64,000 nucleotides of DNA, from NCBI RefSeq assembly GCF_013337685.1, contig NZ_SUQN01000006.1, forward strand, positions 406,724 through 470,723, written 5' to 3'. Position numbers and translations under genes: made by a program. The notes beneath the pieces were generated by a model, which ran no database searches, had not been told where the DNA came from, and saw only the letters and a list, made by a program, of their open reading frames with translations. Below, one piece after another: positions 43,468 through 53,802 of this stretch. Position 1 is the first letter of the stretch. Every line of letters begins with the position of its first letter. Source of the DNA: Citrobacter gillenii. GTDB taxonomy: Bacteria; Pseudomonadota; Gammaproteobacteria; Enterobacterales; Enterobacteriaceae.

Positions 43468-43859
43468 TTTCGGGATATGTGCAGTGCGTTGCAAAACACA
43501 GACGAACCCACGTTCTTTACATGCAGGCGGTTGATTATCTTCCCTGATAAGACCAGTATTTAGCTGCCAATTGCTACGAAATGGTTATAATGTGCGACCT
43601 TGCTTTCCCTGGAGGCGTTTTTACAGCGCGGAAAGGGTGACAATCGGGTATTGAAGGTATATTTTGTCTTTTACCCGAAAATGGCAGAAGATAGCCACAC
43701 AATGACTGGTAAGTTTTGATATCTCGTTTAATGGCTGCAGCACGCAGTGCAACGCCAGAGAGGGGTGGCATATTGTCACCAACAGTTATTCAAATGCTAT
43801 ACAGACGGCGATAAAACGCCTGTCACAATTTCACTAAACAAAGAGTACGGAACCCACTC
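43468..43859. other. accB upstream region with long leader
   Basis: This 392-base gap precedes accB. A promoter with -10 TATAAT (43586-43591) and weak -35 CTGCCA (43564-43569) would start transcription near 43598, about 260 bases before the ATG. That fits the known long accBC leader in E. coli, where BCCP level feeds back on the operon. No gene is seen in it. Confidence 0.6.
43564..43591 (+). promoter_or_regulatory. accBC promoter
   Basis: -10 TATAAT at 43586-43591 is a perfect consensus match; -35 CTGCCA at 43564-43569 is weaker, with a 16-base spacer. The position, about 260 bases upstream of accB, agrees with the E. coli start site. Confidence 0.6.
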
Positions 43860-44330
43860 ATGGATATTCGTAAGATTAAAAAACTGATCGAGCTGGTTGA
43901 AGAATCAGGCATCTCCGAACTGGAAATTTCTGAAGGCGAAGAGTCTGTACGCATCAGCCGCGCAGCGCCAAATGCAGGTTTCCCGATGATGCAACAGGCT
44001 TATGCTGCACCAATGATGCAACAACCTGCTCTGTCTAACGCTGTTGCGCAAACTGCAGCGCCAAGCATGGAAGCCCCTGCTGCAGCGGAAATCAGTGGTC
44101 ACATCGTACGTTCCCCGATGGTTGGTACTTTCTACCGCACCCCGGGCCCTGACGCTAAACCGTTTATCGAAGTGGGCCAGAAAGTGAATGCGGGCGATAC
44201 CCTTTGCATCGTTGAAGCCATGAAAATGATGAACCAGATCGAAGCCGATAAATCCGGCGTGGTAAAAGCGATTCTGGTAGAAAGTGGTCAACCGGTAGAA
44301 TTTGACGAGCCGCTGGTCGTCATCGAGTAA
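43860..44330 (+). CDS. accB: biotin carboxyl carrier protein of acetyl-CoA carboxylase
   Basis: AccB (156 aa) carries biotin between AccC and the carboxyltransferase. The biotinylated lysine is K122 in the motif EAMKMMN. An alanine/proline-rich linker (about residues 40-77) and the biotinyl domain (about 78-156) are complete. Ten bases separate it from accC. In E. coli the N-terminal half takes part in autoregulation. Confidence 0.98.
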   Translation: MDIRKIKKLIELVEESGISELEISEGEESVRISRAAPNAGFPMMQQAYAAPMMQQPALSNAVAQTAAPSMEAPAAAEISGHIVRSPMVGTFYRTPGPDAKPFIEVGQKVNAGDTLCIVEAMKMMNQIEADKSGVVKAILVESGQPVEFDEPLVVIE

Positions 44331-44340
44331 CGAGGCGAAC

Positions 44341-45690
44341 ATGTTGGATAAAATCGTTATCGCCAACCGTGGCGAGATTGCCCTGCGTATTCTTCGTGCC
44401 TGTAAAGAACTGGGCATCAAGACCGTCGCTGTACACTCAAGCGCGGATCGCGATCTAAAACACGTATTACTGGCAGATGAAACGGTCTGTATTGGCCCGG
44501 CTCCGTCTGTTAAAAGCTATCTGAATATCCCGGCAATCATCAGCGCCGCTGAAATCACTGGCGCGGTCGCTATTCACCCGGGTTACGGCTTCCTGTCTGA
44601 AAACGCCAACTTTGCTGAGCAGGTAGAACGCTCTGGCTTTATCTTCATCGGCCCGAAAGCCGACACCATCCGCCTGATGGGCGACAAAGTGTCTGCAATT
44701 ACTGCCATGAAGAAAGCAGGTGTACCGACCGTTCCAGGTTCTGACGGCCCACTGGGCGACGATATGGACGCAAACCGCGCCCATGCCAAGCGCATCGGCT
44801 ATCCGGTCATCATCAAAGCCTCCGGCGGTGGCGGCGGTCGCGGTATGCGTGTTGTACGCGGCGACGCTGAACTGGCTCAATCCATTTCCATGACCAAAGC
44901 TGAAGCGAAAGCCGCTTTCAACAATGACATGGTTTACATGGAAAAATACCTGGAGAACCCACGCCACATCGAAATTCAGGTGTTGGCTGACGGTCAGGGC
45001 AACGCAATCTATCTGGCAGAACGTGACTGCTCCATGCAGCGCCGTCACCAGAAAGTGGTCGAAGAAGCACCAGCACCGGGCATTACCCCGGAACTGCGTC
45101 GTTACATCGGCGAACGTTGCTCCAAAGCCTGTGTAGATATCGGCTACCGTGGAGCGGGTACTTTCGAGTTCCTGTTCGAGAACGGCGAGTTCTATTTCAT
45201 TGAAATGAACACCCGTATCCAGGTAGAGCATCCAGTTACCGAAATGATCACCGGCGTTGATCTGATCAAAGAGCAGCTGCGTATCGCTGCGGGTCAGCCG
45301 CTGTCCATTACGCAGGATGAAGTTGTGGTTAAAGGCCATGCGGTAGAATGCCGTATCAACGCCGAAGACCCGAACACCTTCCTGCCAAGCCCGGGTAAAA
45401 TCACGCGTTTCCACGCGCCGGGTGGTTTTGGTGTGCGCTGGGAGTCTCATATTTACGCGGGTTACACCGTACCGCCTTACTATGACTCCATGATCGGCAA
45501 ACTTATTTGTTATGGCGAAAACCGTGACGTGGCGATTGCCCGCATGAAAAACGCCTTGCAGGAACTGATCATCGACGGGATCAAAACCAACGTCGATCTG
45601 CAGATCCGCATCATGAATGACGAGCACTTCCAGCGTGGTGGTTCCAATATCCACTACCTGGAGAAGAAACTCGGACTTCAGGAAAAGTAA
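44341..45690 (+). CDS. accC: biotin carboxylase of acetyl-CoA carboxylase
   Basis: AccC (449 aa) carboxylates biotin on AccB with ATP and bicarbonate, the first half-reaction of malonyl-CoA formation. ATP-grasp features are seen: [16 protein letters not shown] (glycine-rich loop, near residue 160) and [15 protein letters not shown] (near 288). The start [14 protein letters not shown] is used. The unit ends with a strong terminator at 45706. Confidence 0.98.
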   Translation: MLDKIVIANRGEIALRILRACKELGIKTVAVHSSADRDLKHVLLADETVCIGPAPSVKSYLNIPAIISAAEITGAVAIHPGYGFLSENANFAEQVERSGFIFIGPKADTIRLMGDKVSAITAMKKAGVPTVPGSDGPLGDDMDANRAHAKRIGYPVIIKASGGGGGRGMRVVRGDAELAQSISMTKAEAKAAFNNDMVYMEKYLENPRHIEIQVLADGQGNAIYLAERDCSMQRRHQKVVEEAPAPGITPELRRYIGERCSKACVDIGYRGAGTFEFLFENGEFYFIEMNTRIQVEHPVTEMITGVDLIKEQLRIAAGQPLSITQDEVVVKGHAVECRINAEDPNTFLPSPGKITRFHAPGGFGVRWESHIYAGYTVPPYYDSMIGKLICYGENRDVAIARMKNALQELIIDGIKTNVDLQIRIMNDEHFQRGGSNIHYLEKKLGLQEK

Positions 45691-45705
45691 GTACGCATTA
45701 ACTGC

Positions 45706-45732
45706 AAAGGCCGGATCCTCCGGCCTTTTGTT
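45706..45732 (+). terminator. accBC terminator
   Basis: AAAGGCCGGA and TCCGGCCTTT form a ten-base stem with a three-base loop, then TTGTTTTT. It lies 16 bases after the accC stop. Confidence 0.9.
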
Positions 45733-45797
45733 TTTCTCCCCTCCGGCACGTCCCATAAGGTACAATCCCCGCTTTCTTTATCCACAAGGGACAAAAA

Positions 45798-46040
45798 ATG
45801 GACGCTCGTTTTGTTCAGGCCCATAAAGAGGCGCGCTGGGCGCTGTGGCTGACCCTTTTCTATCTTGCTACATGGTTAGTAGCCGCTTACTTACCAGACT
45901 CCACGCTGGGCTTTACTGGCTTACCACACTGGTTCGAAATGGCCTGCTTGCTAACCCCGCTGGTTTTCATTGTTCTGTGCTGGGCGATGGTGAAATTTAT
46001 CTATCGCGATATTCCTCTGGAGGATGACGATGCAGCTTGA
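45798..46040 (+). CDS. yhdT: DUF997 small membrane protein YhdT
   Basis: An 80-residue protein with two hydrophobic helices (about 14-33 and 45-66) and an acidic tail ([10 protein letters not shown]). Function is unknown. Its end overlaps panF by 11 bases, a conserved pairing that suggests a role linked to pantothenate uptake; that link is inference from position only. Confidence 0.9.
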   Translation: MDARFVQAHKEARWALWLTLFYLATWLVAAYLPDSTLGFTGLPHWFEMACLLTPLVFIVLCWAMVKFIYRDIPLEDDDAA

Positions 46041-47481
46041 AGTGATTTTGCCGCTTGTCGCCTATCTGGTAGTGGTGTTTGGTCTCTCTGTGTACGCGAT
46101 GAGAAAGAGAACAACCGGCACGTTCCTGAATGAATATTTCCTCGGCAGCCGCTCAATGGGCGGGGTCGTTTTAGCCATGACGCTGACCGCAACATACATC
46201 AGCGCAAGCTCGTTTATTGGTGGCCCGGGGGCCGCGTATAAATACGGGCTGGGATGGGTGCTGTTGGCGATGATCCAACTGCCGGCCGTCTGGTTGTCAC
46301 TGGGTATTCTTGGCAAGAAATTTGCGATTCTGGCGCGACGCTACAACGCCGTCACCCTTAACGATATGCTGTTTGCCCGCTATCAGAGCCGTTTGCTGGT
46401 CTGGCTGGCGAGCCTCAGCCTGTTGGTAGCTTTCGTTGGCGCGATGACAGTGCAATTCATCGGCGGCGCACGTTTGCTGGAAACCGCTGCGGGTATTCCA
46501 TACGAAACAGGTCTGCTGATCTTTGGTATCAGTATTGCGTTATACACCGCATTCGGTGGATTTCGTGCCAGCGTGCTCAATGACACCATGCAGGGCATGG
46601 TGATGCTAGTTGGGACCATTGTTCTGCTTGTGGGTGTGGTCCACGCAGCGGGCGGCCTCAGCAACGCGGTGGAGACGCTGCAAACAATCGATCCGAAACT
46701 GGTGACCCCACAAGGCGCTGATGACATTCTGTCCCCAACCTTTATGACTTCGTTCTGGGTTCTGGTGTGCTTTGGCGTGATTGGCCTGCCGCATACCGCC
46801 GTGCGCTGTATCTCTTATAAGGACAGTAAAGCGGTCCATCGTGGGATGATTATCGGCACGATTGTGGTGGCAATCCTGATGTTTGGTATGCACCTGGCGG
46901 GTGCATTAGGACGCGCGGTGCTCCCTGACCTGACGGTACCTGATCTGGTTATCCCCACCTTGATGGTAAAAGTCCTGCCACCGATTGCCGCGGGGATCTT
47001 CCTTGCCGCACCGATGGCGGCGATCATGTCGACGATCAACGCCCAATTGCTGCAAAGTTCCGCTACGATCATTAAAGATCTCTACCTGAATCTGCGCCCG
47101 GAACAGCTGAAAAATGAAACCCGCCTGAAGCGCATGTCGGCGGTGATCACCCTGTTATTGGGGGCGTTGTTGTTGCTGGCCGCGTGGAAACCACCAGAGA
47201 TGATCATCTGGCTCAACCTGCTGGCGTTTGGCGGGCTGGAAGCGGTATTCCTGTGGCCGCTGGTGCTGGGCCTGTACTGGGAGCGAGCGAACGCAGCGGG
47301 CGCACTGAGCGCCATGATTGTCGGCGGTGTGCTGTATGCCATACTCGCTACCTTTAACATTCAGTACCTGGGCTTCCATCCAATTGTGCCCTCGTTGCTG
47401 CTAAGTTTGCTGGCTTTCCTGGTCGGAAACCGTTTTGGTTCTGCCGCCCCGCAAGCCGCCATATTGACTACTGATAAATAA
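46030..47481 (+). CDS. panF: sodium/pantothenate symporter
   Basis: PanF (483 aa) takes up pantothenate with sodium, for coenzyme A synthesis. It is a sodium:solute symporter with about thirteen membrane segments; a typical sequence is [19 protein letters not shown] near residue 55. ATG at 46030 is chosen over 46024 because it matches E. coli and has GGAGGA at proper distance inside the yhdT end. Confidence 0.96.
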   Translation: MQLEVILPLVAYLVVVFGLSVYAMRKRTTGTFLNEYFLGSRSMGGVVLAMTLTATYISASSFIGGPGAAYKYGLGWVLLAMIQLPAVWLSLGILGKKFAILARRYNAVTLNDMLFARYQSRLLVWLASLSLLVAFVGAMTVQFIGGARLLETAAGIPYETGLLIFGISIALYTAFGGFRASVLNDTMQGMVMLVGTIVLLVGVVHAAGGLSNAVETLQTIDPKLVTPQGADDILSPTFMTSFWVLVCFGVIGLPHTAVRCISYKDSKAVHRGMIIGTIVVAILMFGMHLAGALGRAVLPDLTVPDLVIPTLMVKVLPPIAAGIFLAAPMAAIMSTINAQLLQSSATIIKDLYLNLRPEQLKNETRLKRMSAVITLLLGALLLLAAWKPPEMIIWLNLLAFGGLEAVFLWPLVLGLYWERANAAGALSAMIVGGVLYAILATFNIQYLGFHPIVPSLLLSLLAFLVGNRFGSAAPQAAILTTDK

Positions 47482-47492
47482 AGAGTTTTGCC

Positions 47493-48374
47493 ATGCCATG
47501 GATCCAACTGAAACTGAACACCACCGGTGCTAATGCAGAAGAGTTGAGCGATGCGCTGATGGAAGCGGGTGCCGTTTCTATCACCTTCCAGGACACGCAT
47601 GATACGCCGGTGTTTGAACCACTGCCGGGCGAAACCCGTCTTTGGGGTGACACCGATGTAACGGGTCTGTTCGATGCAGAAACCGACATGAAAGAAGTGG
47701 TTGCCCTTCTGGAACAGCATCCGCTGCTCAGTGCGGGGTTTGTGCATAAAATTGAACAGCTTGAAGATAAAGACTGGGAGCGTGAATGGATGGATAACTT
47801 CCACCCAATGCGCTTTGGCGAACGTCTGTGGATTTGCCCAAGCTGGCGCGATGTGCCGGATGAGAACGCCGTCAACGTGATGCTGGACCCAGGTCTGGCG
47901 TTTGGTACCGGCACTCACCCAACCACCTCTTTGTGTCTGCAATGGCTGGATGGCCTCGATCTGAACGGAAAGACGGTGATCGACTTTGGTTGCGGTTCCG
48001 GCATTCTGGCTATTGCAGCACTCAAATTAGGTGCAGCCAAAGCCATTGGTGTAGACATCGATCCGCAAGCCATTCAGGCAAGCCGCGATAATGCGCAGCG
48101 TAATGGCGTTTCTGACCGCCTGGAACTGTACCTGCCACAGGATCAGCCAGAAGCCATGAAAGCCGACGTGGTGGTTGCCAACATCCTTGCTGGCCCATTG
48201 CGTGAACTGGCACCGTTAATCAGCGTGTTGCCAGTTGAGGGCGGCTTACTGGGCCTTTCCGGTATTCTTGCCAGCCAGGCGGACAGCGTCTGCGAAGCCT
48301 ACGCCGATCTCTTTACGCTCGATCCGGTGATCGAGAAAGAAGAGTGGTGCCGCATTACTGGCAGGAAAAAATAA
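47493..48374 (+). CDS. prmA: ribosomal protein L11 methyltransferase
   Basis: PrmA (293 aa) trimethylates lysines and the N-terminus of ribosomal protein L11. An N-terminal recognition domain (about 1-60) is followed by a class I methyltransferase fold with SAM motif [20 protein letters not shown] and NPP-like motif [10 protein letters not shown]. It lies 11 bases after panF. The last about 30 codons of its sequence are duplicated at 49275-49361, beyond the first carbonic anhydrase gene. Confidence 0.97.
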   Translation: MPWIQLKLNTTGANAEELSDALMEAGAVSITFQDTHDTPVFEPLPGETRLWGDTDVTGLFDAETDMKEVVALLEQHPLLSAGFVHKIEQLEDKDWEREWMDNFHPMRFGERLWICPSWRDVPDENAVNVMLDPGLAFGTGTHPTTSLCLQWLDGLDLNGKTVIDFGCGSGILAIAALKLGAAKAIGVDIDPQAIQASRDNAQRNGVSDRLELYLPQDQPEAMKADVVVANILAGPLRELAPLISVLPVEGGLLGLSGILASQADSVCEAYADLFTLDPVIEKEEWCRITGRKK

Positions 48375-48512
48375 ACTCCCCTCGTGGCCTCTTCGCAGGC
48401 CACGTCTTTCCCGTTTTTTGTACATCCCGCACAACGTCCCTGCGCTAGAATATTTGTTTAACTCATTGAAGTTAAAAACAAATAAATACTAACCATTCAC
48501 TGGACGAATTGT

Positions 48513-49253
48513 ATGAAAACAACTTTTGGTAAGGCGGCGCTGTTGGCGCTAAGCATCATGCCCGCAACAGTTTTTGCATCTCACTGGAGCTATGAAGGAG
48601 AAGGCTCTCCTGAACACTGGGGCGCGCTCAGCGAGGAGTACAAAACTTGCCAGGCCGGAATGAACCAATCCCCCATCAACATTGACACAACGCTTACAGC
48701 TCATCTCCCACCGCTTACCATTCACTATACCGATGGACCGGCCACGCTCATCAACAATGGCCATACCATTCAGGCGGGTCTAAAGACCTCGACCAAAGAT
48801 AGCGTTACCATTGATGGAATACCATTCATCCTCCAACAGTTCCATTTTCACGCCCCCAGCGAAAATACCGTTCATGGCAAACATTACGCCATGGAGGCAC
48901 ATCTGGTGCACAAAGATGCAAAAGGTGATGTTGCCGTCGTCGCAGTCATGTTTGATATCGGGGCAGAAAACGCAGAGCTAAATAAACTGTGGGCAACAAT
49001 GCCCGAACAAGCTGAGCAGGACGTCAGAGTAACCTCGCAGATGGATCTTAATGCACTGCTGCCCATCGATAAGACTTACTGGCGCTTTAGCGGTTCTCTG
49101 ACAACCCCTCCCTGCACCGAAGGCGTAACCTGGATTATCCTGAAACACCCGATGACGCTTTCAGAAGTACAGCTTAAAAAATTCACTCAGACTATGCATC
49201 ACAACAACAACCGGCCAGAACAACCGCTCAATGGCCGCGTGATCGTGGAGTAA
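48513..49253 (+). CDS. cah: alpha-class carbonic anhydrase, periplasmic, intact zinc site
   Basis: This 246-residue protein interconverts carbon dioxide and bicarbonate in the periplasm. A signal peptide ends at about residue 22 (ATVFA-SHW). All three zinc histidines of the alpha class are present: H111 and H113 in QFHFHAPSE and H130 in MEAHLVHK. H84 (NNGH) matches the proton-shuttle His and T197 (LTTPP) the active-site Thr. Cys46 and Cys201 can form the usual bacterial disulfide. It stands between prmA and a copied prmA 3' end. K-12 has no gene here. A paralogue follows. Confidence 0.93.
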   Translation: MKTTFGKAALLALSIMPATVFASHWSYEGEGSPEHWGALSEEYKTCQAGMNQSPINIDTTLTAHLPPLTIHYTDGPATLINNGHTIQAGLKTSTKDSVTIDGIPFILQQFHFHAPSENTVHGKHYAMEAHLVHKDAKGDVAVVAVMFDIGAENAELNKLWATMPEQAEQDVRVTSQMDLNALLPIDKTYWRFSGSLTTPPCTEGVTWIILKHPMTLSEVQLKKFTQTMHHNNNRPEQPLNGRVIVE

Positions 49254-49273
49254 TCCTCAGAACCCGCTCAGAA

Positions 49274-49361
49274 GGCGTCTGCGAAGACTACGCCGATCTC
49301 TTTACACTCGATCCAGTACTCGAAAAAGAAGAGTGGTGCCGCATTACCGGTCAAAAAAAAT
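49274..49361 (+). pseudogene. duplicated prmA 3' end
   Basis: Bases 49275-49350 repeat prmA 48286-48361 in direct orientation with 7 differences in 76 by my count, mostly third-position. The frame reads [20 protein letters not shown] and CRITGQKK, close to the PrmA C-terminus, but the stop is lost. No start or ribosome site belongs to it. The distance between copies is 989 bases, which spans the first carbonic anhydrase gene. Confidence 0.9.
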
Positions 49362-49498
49362 CTTTACGGCGTAGTTCTCTGGCTGCGCCATTTTCAGACA
49401 ATACACCAGCCAGTAATCCCCCACCCCAACGCTAAAATGCTCAACATAGTCATTTGATTTTATTTGTTTTTAAACACAGACATTTACCGGGTGAATAT

Positions 49499-50278
49499 AT
49501 GTATCTAATCCGTGTTAGAACAACGCTGCTGCTGGCATGCATCATGTCCTTTTCAGTGCAGGCATCGTCATGGGGATATAGCATCGGAGATACCTCCCCT
49601 GAACATTGGGGGGAAATCAACAACGAGTATAAAAGTTGCCAGACCGGGGTAAATCAATCCCCTATCAATATTCAGCCCACCGATACCAGCAAACTTGGGC
49701 TCCCTATACTCACCATGCAGTACACCGATAGCCCAGTAAGGTTCCAGAGCATCAATCATACGCTTCAGGCGACGATGAACAGCTATACCCCTGATACCCT
49801 CAACATTGACAATCAGCTTTACTATTTAAAGCAATTGGATTTTCACGCACCGAGTGAACACACCATCGAGGGGAAACACTACGCGATGGAGCTCCAGCTG
49901 CTCCACAAAAATCAGCAAGGTGATACCGTTATTGTGGCTGTCATGTTTGATGTTGACGAACCGAATCAAGCCATTAAAAATTTGTGGGAATCCTTTCCAA
50001 CCATGGAAGGTAGCAACATGCCCATCTTCTCACCGGTCAACATCAACCAACTTTTGCCCGACAATAAAGCCTACTGGCGCTACAGCGGCTCATTGACGAT
50101 TCCGCCATGTAGTGAAAACGTTATCTGGATTGTCCTGAAAACGCCAATGTCCCTCTCAACCGAACAGCTTGAAAATTTCAGGTACATCGTAGGACATATG
50201 AACAACCGTCCACTGCAACCACTGAATGGTCGCGAGGTTGAGGATAGCCAATCAGGCAACACCGAGATCCTGTACTAA
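49499..50278 (+). CDS. alpha-carbonic anhydrase paralogue lacking two zinc ligands
   Basis: A 259-residue paralogue of the preceding protein. A signal peptide is seen (about residues 1-22, SVQA-SSW). Conserved frame residues remain: SPINI, H87 (proton shuttle position), GKHYAME, LTIPPC, and Cys47/Cys204. The zinc site is not intact: the first ligand is D114 (KQLDFHAPSE) and the third is Q133 (MELQLLHK), with only H116 left. It is therefore probably not a normal carbonic anhydrase and resembles the acatalytic carbonic anhydrase-related proteins of animals in this respect. The start is ATG 49499; the longer TTG frame is rejected. The open frame is intact, which argues for a kept function, unknown to me. 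Confidence 0.85.
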   Translation: MYLIRVRTTLLLACIMSFSVQASSWGYSIGDTSPEHWGEINNEYKSCQTGVNQSPINIQPTDTSKLGLPILTMQYTDSPVRFQSINHTLQATMNSYTPDTLNIDNQLYYLKQLDFHAPSEHTIEGKHYAMELQLLHKNQQGDTVIVAVMFDVDEPNQAIKNLWESFPTMEGSNMPIFSPVNINQLLPDNKAYWRYSGSLTIPPCSENVIWIVLKTPMSLSTEQLENFRYIVGHMNNRPLQPLNGREVEDSQSGNTEILY

Positions 50279-50576
50279 AATGAGGTGACGATCACACAAT
50301 GTCCCGATAATTTGCTGATTAATTCAGCAGATTATCTTGCCAGTATCTCCAGGCGATGAAGAAAAAATGAGAAGTTACGCAAAATTATATGCGTATATAA
50401 AACAGACACATTTTTATAATCCAATGATTTATATAATTAATTATTTTCATCCGTTCACATTTACGGCAATTCATTGATCCACCTCAGTGGATTGGTCAAA
50501 GTTTGGCCTTTCATCTCGTGCAAAAAATGCGTAATATACGCCGCCTTGCAGTCACAGTATGGTCATTTCTTAACTC
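50279..50576. other. intergenic region second carbonic anhydrase paralogue-dusB
   Basis: This 298-base gap has an AT-rich part (50360-50460) and then the dusB-fis promoter. Nothing else could be assigned. Confidence 0.5.
50494..50537 (+). promoter_or_regulatory. dusB-fis promoter with Fis site
   Basis: -35 TTTCAT (50509-50514) and -10 TAATAT (50532-50537) are separated by 17 bases and followed by the GC-rich discriminator CGCCGCC, as in the stringently controlled E. coli fis promoter. Upstream at 50494-50508, GGTCAAAGTTTGGCC is a near-palindrome fitting the Fis consensus (the known autoregulatory Fis site II). Confidence 0.8.
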
Positions 50577-51542
50577 ATGCGTATCGGACAATATCAGCTC
50601 AGAAATCGCCTGATCGCAGCACCTATGGCTGGCATCACTGACAGACCATTCAGGACGCTGTGCTATGAGATGGGAGCAGGATTGACGGTATCCGAGATGA
50701 TGTCTTCTAACCCGCAGGTTTGGGAAAGTGATAAGTCTCGTTTACGGATGGTGCACGTTGATGAACCAGGAATTCGCACGGTGCAAATTGCCGGTAGCGA
50801 CCCTGTTGAAATGGCCGATGCCGCACGTATTAACGTGGAAAGCGGCGCCCAAATTATTGATATCAATATGGGGTGTCCGGCTAAAAAAGTGAATCGCAAG
50901 CTTGCAGGTTCAGCCCTCTTGCAGTACCCGGATTTAGTGAAATCGATACTAACCGAGGTCGTCAATGCAGTGGACGTTCCTGTCACTCTCAAGATTCGCA
51001 CCGGCTGGGCTCCGGAACACCGTAACTGCGTAGAGATTGCCCAACTGGCTGAAGACTGTGGCATTCAGGCTCTGACCATTCATGGACGCACCCGCGCCTG
51101 TTTGTTCAATGGAGATGCTGAGTACGACAGTATTCGGGCAGTTAAGCAGAAAGTTTCCATTCCGATTATCGCGAATGGCGACATTACTGACCCGCATAAA
51201 GCCAGAGCTGTGTTCGACTATACGGGGGCTGATGCCCTGATGATAGGCCGTGCAGCTCAGGGAAGACCCTGGATCTTTCGGGAAATCCAGCATTATCTGG
51301 ACACTGGGGAGCTGCTACCCCCCCTGCCTCTGGCAGAGGTGAAGCGCTTGCTTTGTGCGCACGTTCGGGAACTGCACGACTTTTATGGTCAGGCAAAAGG
51401 GTACCGAATTGCGCGTAAACACGTATCCTGGTATCTCCAGGAACACGCTCCAAATGACCAGTTTCGGCGCACATTCAACGCCATTGAAGATTCCAGCGAA
51501 CAGCTGGCGGCGTTGGAGGCATACTTCGAAAATTTTGCGTAA
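50577..51542 (+). CDS. dusB: tRNA-dihydrouridine synthase B
   Basis: DusB (321 aa) reduces uridine to dihydrouridine in tRNA using FMN and NADPH. The barrel starts with [10 protein letters not shown], the catalytic cysteine is C100 in NMGCPAKK, and phosphate-binding ANGDITDP and [10 protein letters not shown] follow. It is the first gene of dusB-fis; the 25-base gap and shared promoter make it one unit. Confidence 0.97.
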   Translation: MRIGQYQLRNRLIAAPMAGITDRPFRTLCYEMGAGLTVSEMMSSNPQVWESDKSRLRMVHVDEPGIRTVQIAGSDPVEMADAARINVESGAQIIDINMGCPAKKVNRKLAGSALLQYPDLVKSILTEVVNAVDVPVTLKIRTGWAPEHRNCVEIAQLAEDCGIQALTIHGRTRACLFNGDAEYDSIRAVKQKVSIPIIANGDITDPHKARAVFDYTGADALMIGRAAQGRPWIFREIQHYLDTGELLPPLPLAEVKRLLCAHVRELHDFYGQAKGYRIARKHVSWYLQEHAPNDQFRRTFNAIEDSSEQLAALEAYFENFA

Positions 51543-51567
51543 ACAGAAATAAAGAGCTGACAGAACT

Positions 51568-51864
51568 ATGTTCGAACAACGCGTAAATTCTGACGTACTG
51601 ACCGTTTCTACCGTTAACTCTCAGGATCAGGTAACTCAAAAACCCCTGCGTGACTCGGTTAAACAGGCACTGAAGAACTATTTTGCTCAACTGAATGGTC
51701 AGGATGTTAATGATCTCTATGAGCTGGTACTGGCTGAAGTAGAACAGCCCCTGTTGGACATGGTGATGCAATACACCCGCGGTAACCAGACCCGTGCTGC
51801 CCTGATGATGGGCATCAACCGTGGTACGCTGCGTAAAAAACTGAAAAAATACGGCATGAACTGA
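51568..51864 (+). CDS. fis: nucleoid protein Fis
   Basis: Fis (98 aa) bends DNA, activates rRNA promoters and serves in site-specific inversion. The N-terminal beta-hairpin arms (about residues 11-26) and the C-terminal helix-turn-helix ([20 protein letters not shown]) are complete and appear identical to E. coli Fis. Confidence 0.98.
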
Positions 51865-51892
51865 TACTAATCAGTTAAATGTTTGTTTTAAA

Positions 51893-51924
51893 AGGCGCTA
51901 CTCGGCATGGGGAAGCGCCTTTTT
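51893..51924 (+). terminator. fis terminator
   Basis: GGCGCT and AGCGCC pair around a loop at 51894-51918, followed by TTTTTT. The hairpin ends 30 bases before the yhdJ start. Confidence 0.8.
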
Positions 51925-51951
51925 TATAAGCATCATAAGGAGGCTTTGACG

Positions 51952-52836
51952 ATGAACGCAGGATGTGAACCCGTCTATTTTGGCGATGAATCGAAAAAGA
52001 TAATCCACGGTGATGCGCTGACCGAACTGAAAAAACTGCCGTCTACAAGCGTCGACCTCATTTTTGCTGACCCACCTTATAACATCGGCAAAGATTTTGA
52101 CGGGCTCGTAGAATCCTGGGACGAAGAGACCTTTCTGGCATGGTTGTTTGAGTGTATTGATGAATGCCATCGAATACTCACGCCGCAGGGTACCATGTAC
52201 ATCATGAACAGTACGGAGAACATGCCGTATATCGACCTCAAATGTCGCCAGCTTTTCACCATCAAAAGCCGCATCGTGTGGTCCTATGATAGCTCGGGAG
52301 TCCAGGCCAAAAACTTCTTTGGCTCAATGTATGAGCCTATCTTGATGATGGTCAAAGACTCGAAAAGCTATACCTTTAATCGTGATGACGTTCTGGTTGA
52401 GGCTAAAACGGGCGCCAAGCGCGCGCTAATCGATTACCGAAAGAACCCACCTCAGCCGTACAATCATCAAAAGGTGCCCGGTAACGTCTGGGATTTTCCC
52501 CGCGTACGCTATCTGATGGATGAGTACGAAAACCATCCGACCCAAAAACCTCAGGCGCTGTTAGAACGCATTATTCTCGCGTCCTCCAACCCGGGTGAGA
52601 TTGTGTTAGATCCGTTCGCAGGAAGCTTCACCACGGGCGCGACGGCAGTGGCGTTGAATCGCAGATTTATCGGTATCGAAGTCAATGATGAATACGTAAA
52701 AATGGGGCTTAGAAGACTGAGCATTAGCTCCCACTTTTCAGAAAATGACCTTGCAAAGGTCAAAAAGCGAAAGACAAAAAACCTGTCTAAAAAGAGCCGA
52801 TTAGCTGAAAAGAACAACGTAATTTCAACAAAGTAA
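51952..52836 (+). CDS. yhdJ: DNA adenine methyltransferase YhdJ
   Basis: YhdJ (294 aa) is an orphan N6-adenine methyltransferase; the E. coli enzyme methylates ATGCAT. The catalytic motif DPPY lies at residues 40-43, and the SAM-binding motif DPFAGSFTTG near residue 225, an order of the beta class. AAGGAGG precedes ATG 51952; fifteen upstream codons are rejected. No restriction partner is nearby. It follows the fis terminator. Confidence 0.95.
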   Translation: MNAGCEPVYFGDESKKIIHGDALTELKKLPSTSVDLIFADPPYNIGKDFDGLVESWDEETFLAWLFECIDECHRILTPQGTMYIMNSTENMPYIDLKCRQLFTIKSRIVWSYDSSGVQAKNFFGSMYEPILMMVKDSKSYTFNRDDVLVEAKTGAKRALIDYRKNPPQPYNHQKVPGNVWDFPRVRYLMDEYENHPTQKPQALLERIILASSNPGEIVLDPFAGSFTTGATAVALNRRFIGIEVNDEYVKMGLRRLSISSHFSENDLAKVKKRKTKNLSKKSRLAEKNNVISTK

Positions 52837-52918
52837 AAGCATTGTAAGTCTGCTTTTCAGCATAGAGATTTCGTGTATATTCCCTGCACGCTTGGGTATG
52901 AATACACAGGATTTGGTA

Positions 52919-53083
52919 ATGATTCGCAAGTATTGGTGGCTGGTTGTTTTTGCTGTCTTTGTTTTTCTTTTTGATGCCCTACTCATACAGTGGATTGAGT
53001 TAATGACAACAGAGCATGATAAGTGCCGGAATATGAACTCGGTGAATCCCCTCAAGCTGGTCAACTGCGTCGACCTTGAATAA
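52919..53083 (+). CDS. yhdU: small membrane protein YhdU
   Basis: A 54-residue protein with one hydrophobic helix (KYWWLVVFAVFVFLFDALLI) and a short cysteine-containing tail (KCRNMNSVNPLKLVNCVDLE). E. coli YhdU is similar with a slightly longer end. Function is unknown. ATG 52919 follows AGGA; an ATG nine codons earlier gives a longer, unmatched start. Confidence 0.75.
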   Translation: MIRKYWWLVVFAVFVFLFDALLIQWIELMTTEHDKCRNMNSVNPLKLVNCVDLE

Positions 53084-53145
53084 CGCATCCGCTAACGCGT
53101 GTTTCCAGCCGTCATGCCATGGCGGCTGACTGCGATCAGCCGAAA

Positions 53146-53802
53146 CTACCCTACCTGATTTTCGCGCTCAACAAATTGCATCACACAGCCATCGGGACTT
53201 AGCATTTTTAATACGTTATCGACTAATACTGGCGCCTGTTCATAAAGATCATAACTGACTGGATTCATTAACCAGTTTTTTATTATCCCACTAAAGCTCC
53301 CGTGTAAAATAATCAGGATAACGTCTAAATCCAGACTGGTAGCGATAAGATTTTCATCCATACATTTCTGTAATGAATCACGTATTCTTTGATGGCAAAG
53401 GCCTATTTTATCGCGAATATCCTGTTCCGATATCATATCGTTATGGAATTCACATTTATGATATAAAATTTGCATTAATGCCTGCTGGCGAGGGATTTTT
53501 GCAATATATTGCAAACCCACGACTAATTTCTCCCGTAGCCTCTGTAGCGGATTGTCACCCCAACGTCCGATGAGTTGGTCCTGAATAAGATCGCGCAAGG
53601 GAGGTTGCTGCAGCCAAAGCTCATTAAACAGTTGACTCTTATTGTCGAAATGCCAATAGATTGCACCTCGCGTCACGTTAGCGGCATCCGCTATGTCATT
53701 AAGCGTTGTATTGCCGACACCCCGTGCCGCAAACTGTACAATCGCCGTTTCAATCAGATGCTGGCGCGTTTTGAGGGCATCAGCTTTCGTTTTTCTCGCC
53801 AT
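53146..53802 (-). CDS. acrS: TetR-family repressor AcrS (EnvR)
   Basis: AcrS (218 aa) has an N-terminal helix-turn-helix (TTLNDIADAANVTRGAIYWHF, the first 20 residues being the recognition part) and a C-terminal ligand domain. E. coli AcrS represses acrAB and is weakly linked to acrEF. It reads away from acrEF across a 413-base gap. Confidence 0.94.
   Translation of the reverse strand: MARKTKADALKTRQHLIETAIVQFAARGVGNTTLNDIADAANVTRGAIYWHFDNKSQLFNELWLQQPPLRDLIQDQLIGRWGDNPLQRLREKLVVGLQYIAKIPRQQALMQILYHKCEFHNDMISEQDIRDKIGLCHQRIRDSLQKCMDENLIATSLDLDVILIILHGSFSGIIKNWLMNPVSYDLYEQAPVLVDNVLKMLSPDGCVMQFVERENQVG

Noticed and set aside
44467..45765. 432-codon open frame on the minus strand
   Set aside because: It is antisense to accC, which is certain; the composition (many His, Phe, Asp) is a mirror of accC codon use and no family features are seen.
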